Positions 8,913-18,311 of a stretch of 64,000 nucleotides of DNA are shown in pieces; position 1 is the stretch's first letter, and each line of letters begins with the position of its first letter. The DNA is from Oscillatoria sp. CS-180. GTDB taxonomy: Bacteria; Cyanobacteriota; Cyanobacteriia; Phormidesmidales; Phormidesmidaceae. A model generated the notes under the pieces. That model had not been told where the DNA came from and did no database searches. It worked only from the letters and a program-made list of their open reading frames with translations. Where the stretch lies: contig NZ_JAQMUB010000045.1 of assembly GCF_028330965.1 (NCBI RefSeq), positions 99,808-163,807 of the forward strand, in the 5' to 3' direction. The translations under genes and the position numbers were made by a program.

Positions 8913-10643
8913 TTGTCGGGAAAGCTATTTGAAGCCATGCCACAGGAAGCGTTTCGCGATCGCATTAAGTCTCTAGACGGCCAAGGATACAAAGCCTACA
9001 AATCTTTAAAAGGCCAGTATGCATTTTCCCAATTCACCCTTCACATCGATTACGTTCAGGGGGATCCGTTTGCTGCACCGAGCCGCCTCCGGGTGGTTGT
9101 TCCTCAGTCGGTGGCTCAATTTCCCTTGAATTTGTATGACACGTCAAATTGTCGGATTGCATTAGAAGACTATCTAATACGTCAGGTTGATCGATGGACT
9201 CAGGCTGTCTCGACTCACCGTGGATCGGGAAAAAGCGGTCTGATCGCTATCACTCGACCTTCGCAAGCCATTTTGTCGCGAACCGCTGCTTCTGTGTCTG
9301 AAAGCGCAGTTGAAATTCGTTTTGTAGTTGGCCTACCTGCCTTCGGTCGTCGTATTGCTGGCTTACAAGCCGCCGCTCTGCTGTGTGATGATATCCCAGC
9401 TCTGGTAACGGATACTTTGCTTTATCAGCATCTTGATCCCAATGACATCGACGCGCACTGTAACTGTGCTGAAAATGCTAACTGGCTGAGGCAGCAGTTG
9501 AATGCCCGCAATCTCGTTGCTTTTGTAGCTGATGGGTCTGTCTTACCGCGAAAAAGTGGTGTTGATGAGCGTCCGCTGAAAGATGGAACTATCCCCTTCA
9601 AATCGCCCGACTCCCTTCGAGTCAGCTTTACCTTGCCGAATGGAAACGTTGTGACAGGAATGGGTATCCCCAGAGGCATCACGCTGATCGTGGGTGGCGG
9701 TTATCACGGAAAGTCTACGCTGCTGAAGGCGATTGAGACTGGAGTCTACACCCATATTCCAGGGGACGGTCGTGAGCAGGTTGTTACCCACACCGCAGCG
9801 GTTAAAGTTCGGGCAGAGGACGGACGCAGTGTTGCGGGCGTGGATATTTCTCCTTTCATCAATCATCTCCCTCAGGGCAAAACGACTCAGCATTTCTCAA
9901 CTGGCGACGCCAGCGGCAGCACCTCTCAAGCGGCTAGCATCATTGAAGCGATCGCAGCCGGAGCCACAGCGTTACTCATCGACGAAGATACCTCGGCGAC
10001 CAACTTCATGATTCGTGATCACCGCATGCAAGCCTTGATTGCCAAAGACCGAGAACCCATCACACCCTTTGTGGACAAAGTCCGGCAGCTTTACGATGAC
10101 TACGATATCTCCACTATTCTCGTCATGGGCGGCAGCGGTGACTACTTCGATGTTGCTGATACCGTCATTGCGTTAGACAGCTATTGCCCTGTAGATGTGA
10201 CAACCCAAGCCAAACAGATTGCTGAAGCTGATCGCACTGACCGCCAGGCAGAAGGAGGAGAAACGTTCGGCAGTATCTCTCCTCGAATTGTCCTACCAGA
10301 GAGCATTAATCCTCGTAGGGGCAAGCGAGATGTGAGCCTAAAGGTGAGGGCAACCGATGAAATTCGTTTTGGGAATGACGTAATTGATCTGTCTGCCGTG
10401 GAGCAACTTGTGGAATCTGGACAAGTGAACGCGATTGCTGAAGCGATCGTTTATGCTCAGCAGGTGTATTTTGATGGCACCCAATCGCTGGCAGATGTTC
10501 TGGTCGCGATCGCTGAGGATATTGCAGCAAAGGGACTAGATTGTCTAAATGATCGTCTTAGCGGCGATCTCGTCGTTTTTCGTCCCCTAGAATTAGCCGC
10601 TGCAATTAACCGACTGCGATCGCTGAAAGTGAGGATGAGATAA
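8913..10643 (+). CDS. Predicted ATPase of the ABC class (PF09818 family)
   Basis: This is a soluble, transporter-unlinked ATPase family of unknown role. It begins with the family hallmark DGxGYKAYKSLKGQY (residues about 22-36). Walker A is GGGYHGKST (about 261-269), and a Walker B-like LLIDEDTSATNFM follows near 355. The family was named for distant ABC similarity, and its substrates are unknown. The listed start is a TTG at 8913. The ATG at 8937 (residue 9) keeps the whole conserved domain and is equally possible. The gene is divergent from the secreted protein gene and convergent with the next one. Confidence 0.88.
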   Translation: MSGKLFEAMPQEAFRDRIKSLDGQGYKAYKSLKGQYAFSQFTLHIDYVQGDPFAAPSRLRVVVPQSVAQFPLNLYDTSNCRIALEDYLIRQVDRWTQAVSTHRGSGKSGLIAITRPSQAILSRTAASVSESAVEIRFVVGLPAFGRRIAGLQAAALLCDDIPALVTDTLLYQHLDPNDIDAHCNCAENANWLRQQLNARNLVAFVADGSVLPRKSGVDERPLKDGTIPFKSPDSLRVSFTLPNGNVVTGMGIPRGITLIVGGGYHGKSTLLKAIETGVYTHIPGDGREQVVTHTAAVKVRAEDGRSVAGVDISPFINHLPQGKTTQHFSTGDASGSTSQAASIIEAIAAGATALLIDEDTSATNFMIRDHRMQALIAKDREPITPFVDKVRQLYDDYDISTILVMGGSGDYFDVADTVIALDSYCPVDVTTQAKQIAEADRTDRQAEGGETFGSISPRIVLPESINPRRGKRDVSLKVRATDEIRFGNDVIDLSAVEQLVESGQVNAIAEAIVYAQQVYFDGTQSLADVLVAIAEDIAAKGLDCLNDRLSGDLVVFRPLELAAAINRLRSLKVRMR

Positions 10644-10713
10644 CCCAAGGGCTACAGCAAAGATTCAGACAAGAAAACGTGTTGTGCAAACAGTCAATCT
10701 TTGCCGTCTGCCT

Positions 10714-11352
10714 TCACCCTTTCGCCTCGATGTTTTGCCGTAGCGATCGCAAAGCAGCTCCAGTGCCTTGCTCCAGCGCCTGCTGCATGACTCGTTTCAC
10801 AAGCGTTGGTAAATCAACGTCTGGGAAGAACAAGCTGTTGGACTGTTGAGAATATCCGCTATCTTCCAGACGATAAATCTTAAGGACGTCCCTCTTGAAC
10901 AACCAGACCTCAGGAACTCGATAGGGACTATAGTCTTCGGCTGAAGTGTAAGTCGCAACGTCTATTTCTATCGCTAAGTCTGGCGGTGGATCGACTTGCC
11001 AGTCAATACGGCTTTTACCGACAGCAGATTGCCAGTTGTCAATATAGAAGCAGTAATCCGGCTCAATTCCTCCTTCTTCAGGAATGTCAATTGTGATTGG
11101 TGTGAATGATTCATGGTTGCGAGCGTCTTTGTCGAGGAGAATTTTGACAATATCTGATATGACGCTAGCTTCACGTCCGTGACGTGGCAAAGGACTCATC
11201 AGCAGAATCTCGCCGTTACGATATTTGAGACGAGGAATGGAATCATCGCCTCGACTCTCTCGTAGAGCACAGTAGTCAGCCCATGTTCCCGGCATTCTCA
11301 TGACGGTGCCAGCGGGCAGGTGAGTCTTTTGGCGAGAGACAATGGCGTACAT
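10714..11352 (-). CDS. Uma2 family (DUF820) protein
   Basis: This is a second Uma2-type protein (212 aa). EPDYCFYI has the metal-binding Asp, and DLAIEIDVATYT supplies the Glu. The block before PEVWLF reads SAEDYSPYRVPEVW, without the lysine that usually precedes YxxxGVPEVW, so activity is uncertain. Uma2 proteins are multi-copy in cyanobacteria and are thought to be PD-(D/E)XK nucleases. The start lies just past repeat B3. Confidence 0.85.
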   Translation of the reverse strand: MYAIVSRQKTHLPAGTVMRMPGTWADYCALRESRGDDSIPRLKYRNGEILLMSPLPRHGREASVISDIVKILLDKDARNHESFTPITIDIPEEGGIEPDYCFYIDNWQSAVGKSRIDWQVDPPPDLAIEIDVATYTSAEDYSPYRVPEVWLFKRDVLKIYRLEDSGYSQQSNSLFFPDVDLPTLVKRVMQQALEQGTGAALRSLRQNIEAKG

Positions 11353-11379
11353 TGAGTAAATCTAGAAGGATAGAGACAG

Positions 11380-11457
11380 AACTATAGCGGTGTGCCAGTG
11401 AAGCAAGTACACTCCGTTCACTGTTACCGACTCCCTCTCCCTTTGAACTGTACTTAA
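11380..11457 (-). repeat. Repeat family B, copy 3
   Basis: Read on the minus strand it begins AAGTACAGTTCAAAGGGAG, later has GGAGTGTACTTG and ends CACACCGCTATAG. It matches copy 2 block for block but has about 20 extra bases in the middle. It lies downstream of the DUF3181 gene in sense orientation. Confidence 0.65.
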
Positions 11458-11519
11458 TCAACCTGAGTAAGGTTGGAGTTATCTACGCAGGAAGGACTGC
11501 GCCGCTTTTAAGCGATCGC

Positions 11520-11828
11520 CTAAATTTTATCCTTAAAATCTTCTAGCACCCGCACCAAGTCACCCATGCAAGACGCAGGGATAAGATCCATTAAAGGCAA
11601 CTGTTTGCGGCCTGCCCCTAAGGGAATGGGAATATCTTGCAAAACCTTAGCGATTTCAGATTCTGAGATGCGATCGTCTTCCACCATCGGATACAGCCGC
11701 TGAGCAACCAACGTGTGTAACTTGGCGTCATTGAGATACAAGTGCCATTTGGCGACGTCCATATAGACGACCTCGCCGATGTTGGCAGCCAAAGTTTCGA
11801 TGGTTTCAGCGGAAGCAGAATAAGACAT
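11520..11828 (-). CDS. DUF3181 family protein
   Basis: This is a small soluble protein with the family signature IETLAANIGEVVYMDVAKWHLYL near its N terminus. DUF3181 proteins are conserved in cyanobacteria and have no known function. A longer frame opens at 11873, but the ATG at 11828 is preceded by AGGAG at a good distance (about 9 bases), and the family starts just there. It probably shares a transcript with the 2TM gene upstream. Confidence 0.85.
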   Translation of the reverse strand: MSYSASAETIETLAANIGEVVYMDVAKWHLYLNDAKLHTLVAQRLYPMVEDDRISESEIAKVLQDIPIPLGAGRKQLPLMDLIPASCMGDLVRVLEDFKDKI

Positions 11829-11890
11829 CGGGTTTTCTCCTGCAAGTGCCCTAACAACAAACGTCGCCATCATATGCCGACCTGGGTGCT

Positions 11891-12172
11891 TTAACCTCCA
11901 CCTTCAGGGGCATCGTCTGGCTCGATAACGTAAGAGTTGGAATAGTCAGCGATCGCAAAAATGTAAGCCGCATGAGCCACCAGCCCCACTAGCCAAACCA
12001 GCGTAACCTTGCTGACCCAAGGTACCCATTCAACGTTGATTTGGTGAGCAAACCATAAGCCCGAATTCACTGCTGCAAAGAGTGCAACATGGACGGCGAA
12101 GGTCATGCGGTCATCCAGTTTACGAAAAGCGGGGTCGCGGCGATCAGGCTTGCGGGGCCAACGCGGTGGCAT
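11891..12172 (-). CDS. Small 2TM domain membrane protein
   Basis: The 93-residue protein has two membrane helices (about 24-42 and 54-75) after a basic N terminus. The helix-flanking pattern DPAFRKLDDRMTFAVHVALF resembles the 2TM domain family. Both ends are polar, and the C terminus is acidic and Gly-rich. Function is unknown. Confidence 0.75.
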   Translation of the reverse strand: MPPRWPRKPDRRDPAFRKLDDRMTFAVHVALFAAVNSGLWFAHQINVEWVPWVSKVTLVWLVGLVAHAAYIFAIADYSNSYVIEPDDAPEGGG

Positions 12173-12204
12173 AAAAACATATCCAAACAGTTCACACCTT
12201 CATT

Positions 12205-12705
12205 CTAAGGGGAAGCCTGATAGTCTCCCGATTTTCCTCCCGTCTTTTGTAAAAGTCGGATGGACTGAATTTCCATTGACTTTTCTAGCGCTTTTGCCAT
12301 GTCATAAAGTGTTAGAGCCGCAACTGACACAGCCGTCAGCGCCTCCATCTCTACGCCGGTCTCAGCTTTCGTCTTCACCGTGGCTTGAATCCGATATCCT
12401 GGCAGTGCCCTGTCAGGTTCTATGGACACTTTGACCTTGCTCAAAGGCAGAGGATGACACAGGGGAATCAGCGCTGAGGTTTGCTTGGCAGCCATAATCC
12501 CCGCAATTCGTGCTGTCCCTAAGACATCACCCTTGGGACTATTGCCCTGCTCAATTTGCTCCAGCGTTGATGCGGCCATTTTGAGGCTTCCTTCCGCGAT
12601 CGCCTCCCGTGTCGTTACAGCCTTATGGGAAACGTCCACCATGTTGGCTTGGCCTGCAGCATCTAAATGGCTCAGGCGGGACTCAGAAATTTCTGGCGAT
12701 GTCAT
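12205..12705 (-). CDS. moaC: Cyclic pyranopterin monophosphate synthase MoaC
   Basis: It converts the MoaA product to cyclic pyranopterin monophosphate in molybdenum cofactor synthesis. Diagnostic blocks are [30 protein letters not shown] and a C-terminal [18 protein letters not shown] region. The ATG at 12705 gives the normal N terminus. The frame stays open further upstream only because it reads the opposite strand of the tRNA-Arg gene; the resulting [15 protein letters not shown] extension is a familiar artefact. No other moa gene is in the window. Confidence 0.95.
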   Translation of the reverse strand: MTSPEISESRLSHLDAAGQANMVDVSHKAVTTREAIAEGSLKMAASTLEQIEQGNSPKGDVLGTARIAGIMAAKQTSALIPLCHPLPLSKVKVSIEPDRALPGYRIQATVKTKAETGVEMEALTAVSVAALTLYDMAKALEKSMEIQSIRLLQKTGGKSGDYQASP

Positions 12706-12756
12706 AGCAAACTCTACTTTTGCGGCAAAGACTGTGTTACTATTTAACTCCTGTAA

Positions 12757-12830
12757 GGGCGTGTAGCTCAGTGGACTAGAGCACGTGGCTACGGACCACG
12801 GTGTCGGGGGTTCGAATCCCTCCTCGCCCG
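12757..12830 (+). tRNA. tRNA-Arg (anticodon ACG)
   Basis: A full cloverleaf can be drawn. The acceptor arm is GGGCGTG with CTCGCCC (one T-T mismatch). The anticodon stem CGTGG/CCACG holds the loop CTACGGA, and the T arm is GGGGG-TTCGAAT-CCCTC. Anticodon ACG reads CGN arginine codons after A34 to inosine editing. The CCA end is not encoded. It is divergent from moaC. Confidence 0.97.
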
Positions 12831-12948
12831 TTTGATTCTTGACCAACGCTTTGATTGAGGCTGATTACTGGTGACCCAGTTAGGCACTCTGTTCTAGTGT
12901 CTGAGGCCTGGCTTCAGAGAACTTGCGGTACTGTCTAAAACGCGAACT

Positions 12949-14256
12949 TCATTTTGCTGGCGGCAGATTAGTGGCGTAGGCATCTCGACCTTGCCCTAAT
13001 GAGAACTGCAACGAATTCACAAGGTCTTTGCTAGATGCCGTGATAAAGACCAAGAAGCCTATGAACGTCATCAACCCTGCTAAACCAAAGCAGTCGCGAT
13101 AGCTAGCCCAGTCGGCGAAGGTGCCGAATAGTGGGCCTGCTAGGGCAATGCCGACATCGAAGCCCACCATGACCAAACCAAAGATTTTGCCGCGCTCGTC
13201 AGGGGCTGCGCGATCGCCCATCAAAGCCGCAATCATGGGAATTAAAGTGCCCGCAGCCCCACCTTGAATCAGACCCGACAAGAGGAACATCGTCGGCGTT
13301 TTTGCCTGCCAAAAAGCCAGCATTGCTAGGGTATAGAGCAGCAGACTGACCGTGATGAAGCGACCTCTACCATATCGATCAGAGGCACGCCCAACCAGCA
13401 GGCGACTAGCGAAGCTAGCAGTTGCAGAAGCCGTATAAATCAGGCCAACATTCAACGCCAACCCTGTCTCTTTGATGAACAGCGGTACAAAGGTGCTGAG
13501 GGTACCAAAAGCGAGCCCAACCAGCAGCAGAATGATGGCAGGTGTCCGCACTCGCGGCGTCCACAATAGACTCCAAAAAAGCGGACGAGGGGCATTTGTA
13601 AGCGTTTTCTTAGCGGCAGGTGCGTAAGTCTCTTTGACTTGGGTGACGCAGATGATACCTAGAAGTCCCAGAATGCCCATTGCTAGAAAAGCCACAGAAA
13701 AGCCCTTCCACTCCAGCAAAAAACCACCCAAAGCAGGACCCATCGCCATGCCGATGGGATTCACCAAACTCATGTAGCCAATGAGTTCCCCTCGGTTGGC
13801 TGGCGGAGAAATATCAATGACAAGAGCGCTGTAGGCCACTACAAAGGCAGCGATGCTGAGACCGTGAAAAGCACGAAACGCCATGAGTAGTGCCAAGATG
13901 CCGTTAATGGTAAGGGTTCGTTCACCTAGGCTGAGTTGCCAAGTTATGGGTGGCAGAATAATGGCTGTGAGATACAGGAAGGGGGCGATCGCGACAGCAA
14001 TGATGCCGATGAGCAGCACCCGCTTGCGCCCCTGCTCATCGGCTAACCTTGCTAAGGATGGACGAGCAATGAGTAGACCAAAAGCAAACGAGGCCATCAC
14101 GACTCCAATTTGCGAACCAGTTGCTCCCAAAGTCTCGATAAACAGCGGCAATGTCGGCAGCAACCCCGCCAACCCGGCCCAGAAGCACAACCCGGCAGCA
14201 AACAAAATGGCTAAATTCCAACGCAGTGTTGGACTAAAGGCGGCAAATACTTTCAC
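12949..14256 (-). CDS. Major facilitator superfamily transporter
   Basis: The 435-residue protein has the 12-helix MFS layout. The loop 2-3 motif is ARLADEQGRKRVL, and a second copy GRASDRYGRGRF lies at the equivalent loop of the C-terminal half. These motifs fit proton-coupled drug or metabolite exporters of the DHA type. The substrate cannot be told from sequence. No regulator gene is adjacent. Confidence 0.88.
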   Translation of the reverse strand: MKVFAAFSPTLRWNLAILFAAGLCFWAGLAGLLPTLPLFIETLGATGSQIGVVMASFAFGLLIARPSLARLADEQGRKRVLLIGIIAVAIAPFLYLTAIILPPITWQLSLGERTLTINGILALLMAFRAFHGLSIAAFVVAYSALVIDISPPANRGELIGYMSLVNPIGMAMGPALGGFLLEWKGFSVAFLAMGILGLLGIICVTQVKETYAPAAKKTLTNAPRPLFWSLLWTPRVRTPAIILLLVGLAFGTLSTFVPLFIKETGLALNVGLIYTASATASFASRLLVGRASDRYGRGRFITVSLLLYTLAMLAFWQAKTPTMFLLSGLIQGGAAGTLIPMIAALMGDRAAPDERGKIFGLVMVGFDVGIALAGPLFGTFADWASYRDCFGLAGLMTFIGFLVFITASSKDLVNSLQFSLGQGRDAYATNLPPAK

Positions 14257-14457
14257 AGCAACTCACTTCCGCGACTTAACATTCTAGCAATGTGAACAAA
14301 TGTAACAAATTCTTTCTGTTTGGAATGTCTTGGTTGGGTGTATTCACGACATACTCTAAGAAAATAAGCGGTCTATAGGTCAGCGAAACCAGGTATGACA
14401 CGGAAATCTAAAGCTAGGATGGTGCTAGCTTCCGAAGTTTTCCGGACGGCATGAGGC

Positions 14458-15018
14458 GTGATTTTCAACCATAGAATAAAAACACTTGCCAGCTGTCGCA
14501 TTCTTCTTGTGATATTGGGGCTTGCTTTAGCGGGATGCACAGCTCAAGCCCCATCTTCTCAGAATGACGTACTGTCTGACGATACAGCCACTTCTGATCC
14601 AGAGGTGGCTGACGCTGCTTCAGCGGTTACAGATCTATTTGCAGACGTAACGGCTGTAGAGATTGCTAGTCAAAATGTGAATGGTTACACCTTCGCAGTC
14701 ACCATTGAAAGCCCAGATACAGGTTGTGACCAATATGCTAACTGGTGGGAAGTAGTGACCCAAGACGGCGAATTAGTTTATCGCCGTATCCTCGTCCACA
14801 GCCATGTCGACGAGCAGCCGTTTCGGCGCACTGGTGGCCCTGTTAATGTTCAACCGGATCAAGTTGTGATTGTTCGCGCTCACATGGACCCTCACGGCTA
14901 TGGAACTCAAGCCATGCAGGGCAGTGCAAACGACGGATTTAGCGAAGTTATGCTGCCGGAGGAATTTGCTAGCGATCTGGCAACAGCCGATCCTCAGCCT
15001 ACAGGTTGCGCTTACTAG
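14458..15018 (+). CDS. Predicted lipoprotein, function unknown
   Basis: A basic N terminus and a hydrophobic run end in the lipobox LAGC with C27, so the mature protein should be lipid-anchored. The next 25 or so residues are an unstructured Ser/Asp-rich linker. The globular part (about 60-186) has paired cysteines (TGCDQY, TGCAY) and the pattern ANWWEVVTQDGELVYRRIL, then HSHVDEQPF. I do not recognise a characterised family. The start is GTG; no strong ribosome binding site is seen. Confidence 0.75.
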   Translation: MIFNHRIKTLASCRILLVILGLALAGCTAQAPSSQNDVLSDDTATSDPEVADAASAVTDLFADVTAVEIASQNVNGYTFAVTIESPDTGCDQYANWWEVVTQDGELVYRRILVHSHVDEQPFRRTGGPVNVQPDQVVIVRAHMDPHGYGTQAMQGSANDGFSEVMLPEEFASDLATADPQPTGCAY

Positions 15019-15183
15019 ACGCTATCGTCATCCAAATGCTAGAACAGCGCGTCAGAAATACGATTAAGCCCTAAATTTACAGCAGCAAAACCCTGTCGGC
15101 CTTCTGTATCGAATTGAGGACATACTCTAGAGGCCCACCCGTATTTTGTGGCAGGATAGGGACCATCTCAAATCAGAATTGCC

Positions 15184-15537
15184 ATGAGCACACCTTCGTC
15201 GTCACCGGATACTAAAGCTGAGGCAGAGCCGCTTTCAACTCAGCGAATTTTGAGAGCATTCACAGGATCATTGATTGCCGGTACGATCGCTATTCTCTTC
15301 GCTAAAATGCTGAGCGCGATCGCCACTTCGTTTGCGAATAAACCGGTCACATCGGACAACATCACAGTCATCAATCTTTCCGCCGCTGTCCGAACTCTTG
15401 TCCTAGGAATCGTTGCCTTGGGTACTGGTGTGTTTGGCATGGCAGCCGTCGGATTACTGCTGCTAGGTGCCAAGATGGCTTGGCAACGACTACAAGGAGC
15501 AGACACTTTGGATGAAGCCTCTAACGCTCAAGACTGA
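15184..15537 (+). CDS. DUF3082 family membrane protein
   Basis: The 117-residue protein has a polar N terminus and two membrane helices (about 30-50 and 68-98). It matches the cyanobacterial/plastid DUF3082 family, whose role is unknown. The stop codon overlaps the first base of a 24-base palindrome. Confidence 0.8.
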   Translation: MSTPSSSPDTKAEAEPLSTQRILRAFTGSLIAGTIAILFAKMLSAIATSFANKPVTSDNITVINLSAAVRTLVLGIVALGTGVFGMAAVGLLLLGAKMAWQRLQGADTLDEASNAQD

Positions 15538-15560
15538 TTATAGTTCAAATGAACTATAAT
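15537..15560. repeat. Perfect palindrome at the DUF3082 stop codon
   Basis: 11-bp arms (15537-15547 and 15550-15560) with the core GTTCAAATGAAC. There is no T run on either side, so it is weak as a terminator and could be an operator for the TIR-like gene 163 bases downstream. Confidence 0.55.
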
Positions 15561-15722
15561 TTATGCATGGACAAATGGCTCAACAGGGTTTCTTCTGGTC
15601 CTTGTTTGTCTATAAGCGCGTAAATGTCAGGAATTGTCACTTGCATCTTGCATTTCGCTCAATGCTGCGTAAAGTAGCGGTTAATCTGATGCCTTTGCCC
15701 CTTCTGAGATTAGGTTGACTTC

Positions 15723-16487
15723 ATGGCGATTATTGCCCTCAAAGCTTGGTACCTAGAGCAATACGAACCTGCCCGCGAACTTGAAAAGCGTCCCCAAGAT
15801 CTCCGTCTGAGTCGTAATAGCTTGCTCAAGGCTGGCATGAGGGCTGACTTTTTGGACGATAGCGAAGACGTGAAACAATCAACTTGGTTCCAGCGTTACT
15901 TATCGGGAGAGGCCGTAGAGTTTTACATCGAGGGCAGCGGCACTTACACCATTTCCAACATTGATTTGCTCAGCCATGAAATGTATTTTGCTAAGCAGGA
16001 ATCGTTGGTTCAGTTGGAACCCTTTATCTTCTTCTGTTATCAAACGGATTATGACGAATCCAGCGCCCTGATCCGTGAAGGTTTAGAGTCGCTTCTGGGA
16101 AAGGTCAATCGGAAGTCGCGCCTATCTCTTTCACTAGAAGAATCCAATCGGGGCGGAGAAGGTGCTTTGCGACGCAACAGTCCTCTCATGCGAAAACTCC
16201 GCAAATCTCTGCTCTTTATTGCGGATGGCACGTCAGTTGCCCAATCTCCTGGAAAATCACCTCAACTGCTTCCCAGCGCCAACGTTTGCGTTGAGTTGGG
16301 CTACGCGCTCCAGTGTAAACGGCCAGAACAGATCATTTTGGCTCGGCAAGAACGAGATGATCTACCGGGTCATTTTCCATTCGAAATACCGTCCGAGCAG
16401 CAAATTATCTTTCACAACTCATCTGACCTGTCTTCTCAACTGAAGACCAAGATTGAAGGGGAACTGAAGCGGTACAGCCTGCTGTAA
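15723..16487 (+). CDS. Protein with TIR-like / nucleotide-binding C-terminal domain
   Basis: The C-terminal half (from about residue 100) starts with a beta strand PFIFFCYQTDYDESSALI and ends with SPLMRKLRKSLLFIADGTS, NVCVELGYALQ and a strand IILARQE. This pattern, with polar residues after strand 1 and an Asn-Val-x-x-Glu-Leu-Gly-Tyr-Ala block, is shared by TIR-like and deoxyribosyltransferase-like domains that handle nucleotides, some in anti-phage signalling. The N-terminal 95 residues are unfamiliar and polar. There is no signal peptide or membrane segment. No defence genes are adjacent, so a role is not proven. Confidence 0.65.
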   Translation: MAIIALKAWYLEQYEPARELEKRPQDLRLSRNSLLKAGMRADFLDDSEDVKQSTWFQRYLSGEAVEFYIEGSGTYTISNIDLLSHEMYFAKQESLVQLEPFIFFCYQTDYDESSALIREGLESLLGKVNRKSRLSLSLEESNRGGEGALRRNSPLMRKLRKSLLFIADGTSVAQSPGKSPQLLPSANVCVELGYALQCKRPEQIILARQERDDLPGHFPFEIPSEQQIIFHNSSDLSSQLKTKIEGELKRYSLL

Positions 16488-16607
16488 TGACGATCGCACA
16501 TTCAGCGACCGATTCAGGAGATTTCTGACAATAAAAATACCCAGCTGCGGTGCATTACGCTGCGCTAAGCCCCTCGACCAGCGGTAAATGCTTTCGTGGA
16601 AATCTCC

Positions 16608-17339
16608 TTAGATACCTGCACCATCAAGAAATTCGCTAATCACTTTATCCTCAAGACGACATCGGCTGCCTTGGCTGATTGTGGCTAATTCTTTCTGACT
16701 GACCTTATCCGTTTTCAAGTCCTCAAGTTGTTGTTCCAAGGCTTCAATCCGGTCTACTAATGCTCGAATGACTCGTGCCTCAGAATCGGGAAGGCGATCG
16801 TGATCAAGAGGCCCAACCCGCTCTCCAGCACGGTAAACAACCCGTCCTGGCACGCCAACAACAGTACAGTCTGAAGGAACCTCTCGGAGGACAACCGAAC
16901 CTGCGCCAATACGGACGTTGTTGCCGATTTGGATGTTGCCGAGGACCTTAGCCCCTGCCCCGATGACAACGTTGTCTCCCAACGTGGGATGGCGTTTGCC
17001 AGATTCTTTTCCAGTTCCTCCTAAAGTGACGCCCTGATAAATCAAGCAGTAATCGCCAATAATGGCCGTCTCACCAACAACCACTCCCATGCCATGGTCA
17101 ATAAAAACGCCTTTCCCAACAGTGGCTCCTGGATGGATTTCGATGCCCGTAATAAAGCGACTGATGTGAGAGATAAACCGGGGCACAAAGGGTAATTTTG
17201 TGTTCCAGAGACGATGGGCTATCCGATGGAAAATTAGAGCTTGCAGGCCGGGATAACAAAACAAAACCTCCAGCCAGTTGCGGGCTGCCGGGTCTCGTTC
17301 GAAAACAATCTTGAAATCAGCTCGCAGTGCCTCAAACAC
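16608..17339 (-). CDS. cysE: Serine O-acetyltransferase
   Basis: It acetylates serine with acetyl-CoA to O-acetylserine, the substrate of cysteine synthase (a candidate is encoded at 47189-48184). The left-handed beta-helix of hexapeptide repeats runs from about residue 65 to 170, with [26 protein letters not shown] and the catalytic His-containing GKRHPTLGD. It lacks the long N-terminal helical domain of E. coli CysE, as in other short bacterial forms. A coiled-coil tail (about 185-225) follows the catalytic part. Confidence 0.95.
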   Translation of the reverse strand: MFEALRADFKIVFERDPAARNWLEVLFCYPGLQALIFHRIAHRLWNTKLPFVPRFISHISRFITGIEIHPGATVGKGVFIDHGMGVVVGETAIIGDYCLIYQGVTLGGTGKESGKRHPTLGDNVVIGAGAKVLGNIQIGNNVRIGAGSVVLREVPSDCTVVGVPGRVVYRAGERVGPLDHDRLPDSEARVIRALVDRIEALEQQLEDLKTDKVSQKELATISQGSRCRLEDKVISEFLDGAGI

Positions 17340-17691
17340 AGGATCGCCTCAGGGAAAATGCAACGTAGTCTATCCTAGCGCTACTCAGGGATGACTGAAA
17401 TAGCAGCTTGGTCGTGATAAGCCCACACGTAAATTTCTCAATACCACCTAAGGAAAGCTTTGTTGCTAGTCTATGGAACGTCGCTCCATGGAACTCATTT
17501 TCTCCCGGTATGGGCGTTCTCGTAGGATTAGGTCAATCTTGCTGCATCATTACAGGTATGACTTGCATATTTGACTCTAAGACTTGCAATTTGAAATGGA
17601 TTGCCGAAACCAAACGCTACCAAAATTGCGGGTTAACGGGTCAAAAATCCAGGATTATCTGTGTAAGCCCTGATTCCTCCAAGCGAAGCCG
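17340..17691. other. Gap upstream of cysE
   Basis: It should hold the divergent promoters of cysE and the next plus-strand gene. An open frame at 17408-17695 has no family resemblance and Cys-rich random character; I do not accept it. Nothing else was seen. Confidence 0.4.
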
Positions 17692-18165
17692 ATGACTGAA
17701 GCACCCAACTCTGCTAATCCCAGAACCCATTTGGATGATCTGGACGATGAATTGCCAACGGGACCCGGGGCAAGTTTCACCTTTCTATACTATTTTTCGA
17801 CAGCAGCTTTGCTCACGGCGTTGTTCACAGCGAGAACTTTTGGAGTGGGCTTAGCAACAGGCTTGCCTGGACAGTTTGCTTTAGTCGGCGGAGCTATGAG
17901 TGGATTGCTAGGCGTTTTTATGAATCGCACCGTCACTGTGGAAATTCCATTTACGAAGAAGAAGCCGTTTTTGCGGCAGCTTGAGTCAGCGATCGCTGAC
18001 ATGGGCTATTCGCTCGACGAGACCGAGGGAACTGTTTCTCGCTACCGCAAAGTGCGTCTCAGTCGCTGGCTCGCAGGCAATATTTTCGTGCAGCAGCGGG
18101 AGCAATCGGTCATGCTAGTCAGCCGTGCCGCCAACGTACGAACGCTTAAAAAGCGCTTAAAGTAA
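17692..18165 (+). CDS. Conserved small membrane protein, function unknown
   Basis: It has an acidic N terminus, two hydrophobic segments (about 28-48 and 52-78), then a basic stretch TKKKPFLRQLESAI and a folded C-terminal domain ending RTLKKRLK. It resembles uncharacterised cyanobacterial proteins, and I cannot give it a family. The start ATG overlaps no upstream gene. The small genes that follow are on the same strand. Confidence 0.7.
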   Translation: MTEAPNSANPRTHLDDLDDELPTGPGASFTFLYYFSTAALLTALFTARTFGVGLATGLPGQFALVGGAMSGLLGVFMNRTVTVEIPFTKKKPFLRQLESAIADMGYSLDETEGTVSRYRKVRLSRWLAGNIFVQQREQSVMLVSRAANVRTLKKRLK

Positions 18166-18311
18166 AAACTTGTTGGAGTTCAAGCTGCCGCAACCGTTTG
18201 ATGGGGTGAAGGAGATCAGCGATCGCCGAGACTTCGTTTTACAGTGCCGTGTCTACTCAAAAATGCTCACAAAGGGACATGTGCCGCGTCGAAAACACAG
18301 GAAAGACTGCA

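Noticed and set aside
12706..12846. Longer moaC start at 12846
   Set aside because: The extension is translated from the opposite strand of tRNA-Arg, a known source of false N termini, and the MoaC family begins at 12705.
15541..15556. LexA-type box
   Set aside because: The order is GTTC-N4-GAAC, the reverse of the GAAC-N4-GTTC type, and the cyanobacterial consensus differs.
17408..17695. 95-residue open frame
   Set aside because: Cys-rich random sequence with no family match; it overlaps the start of the next real gene.
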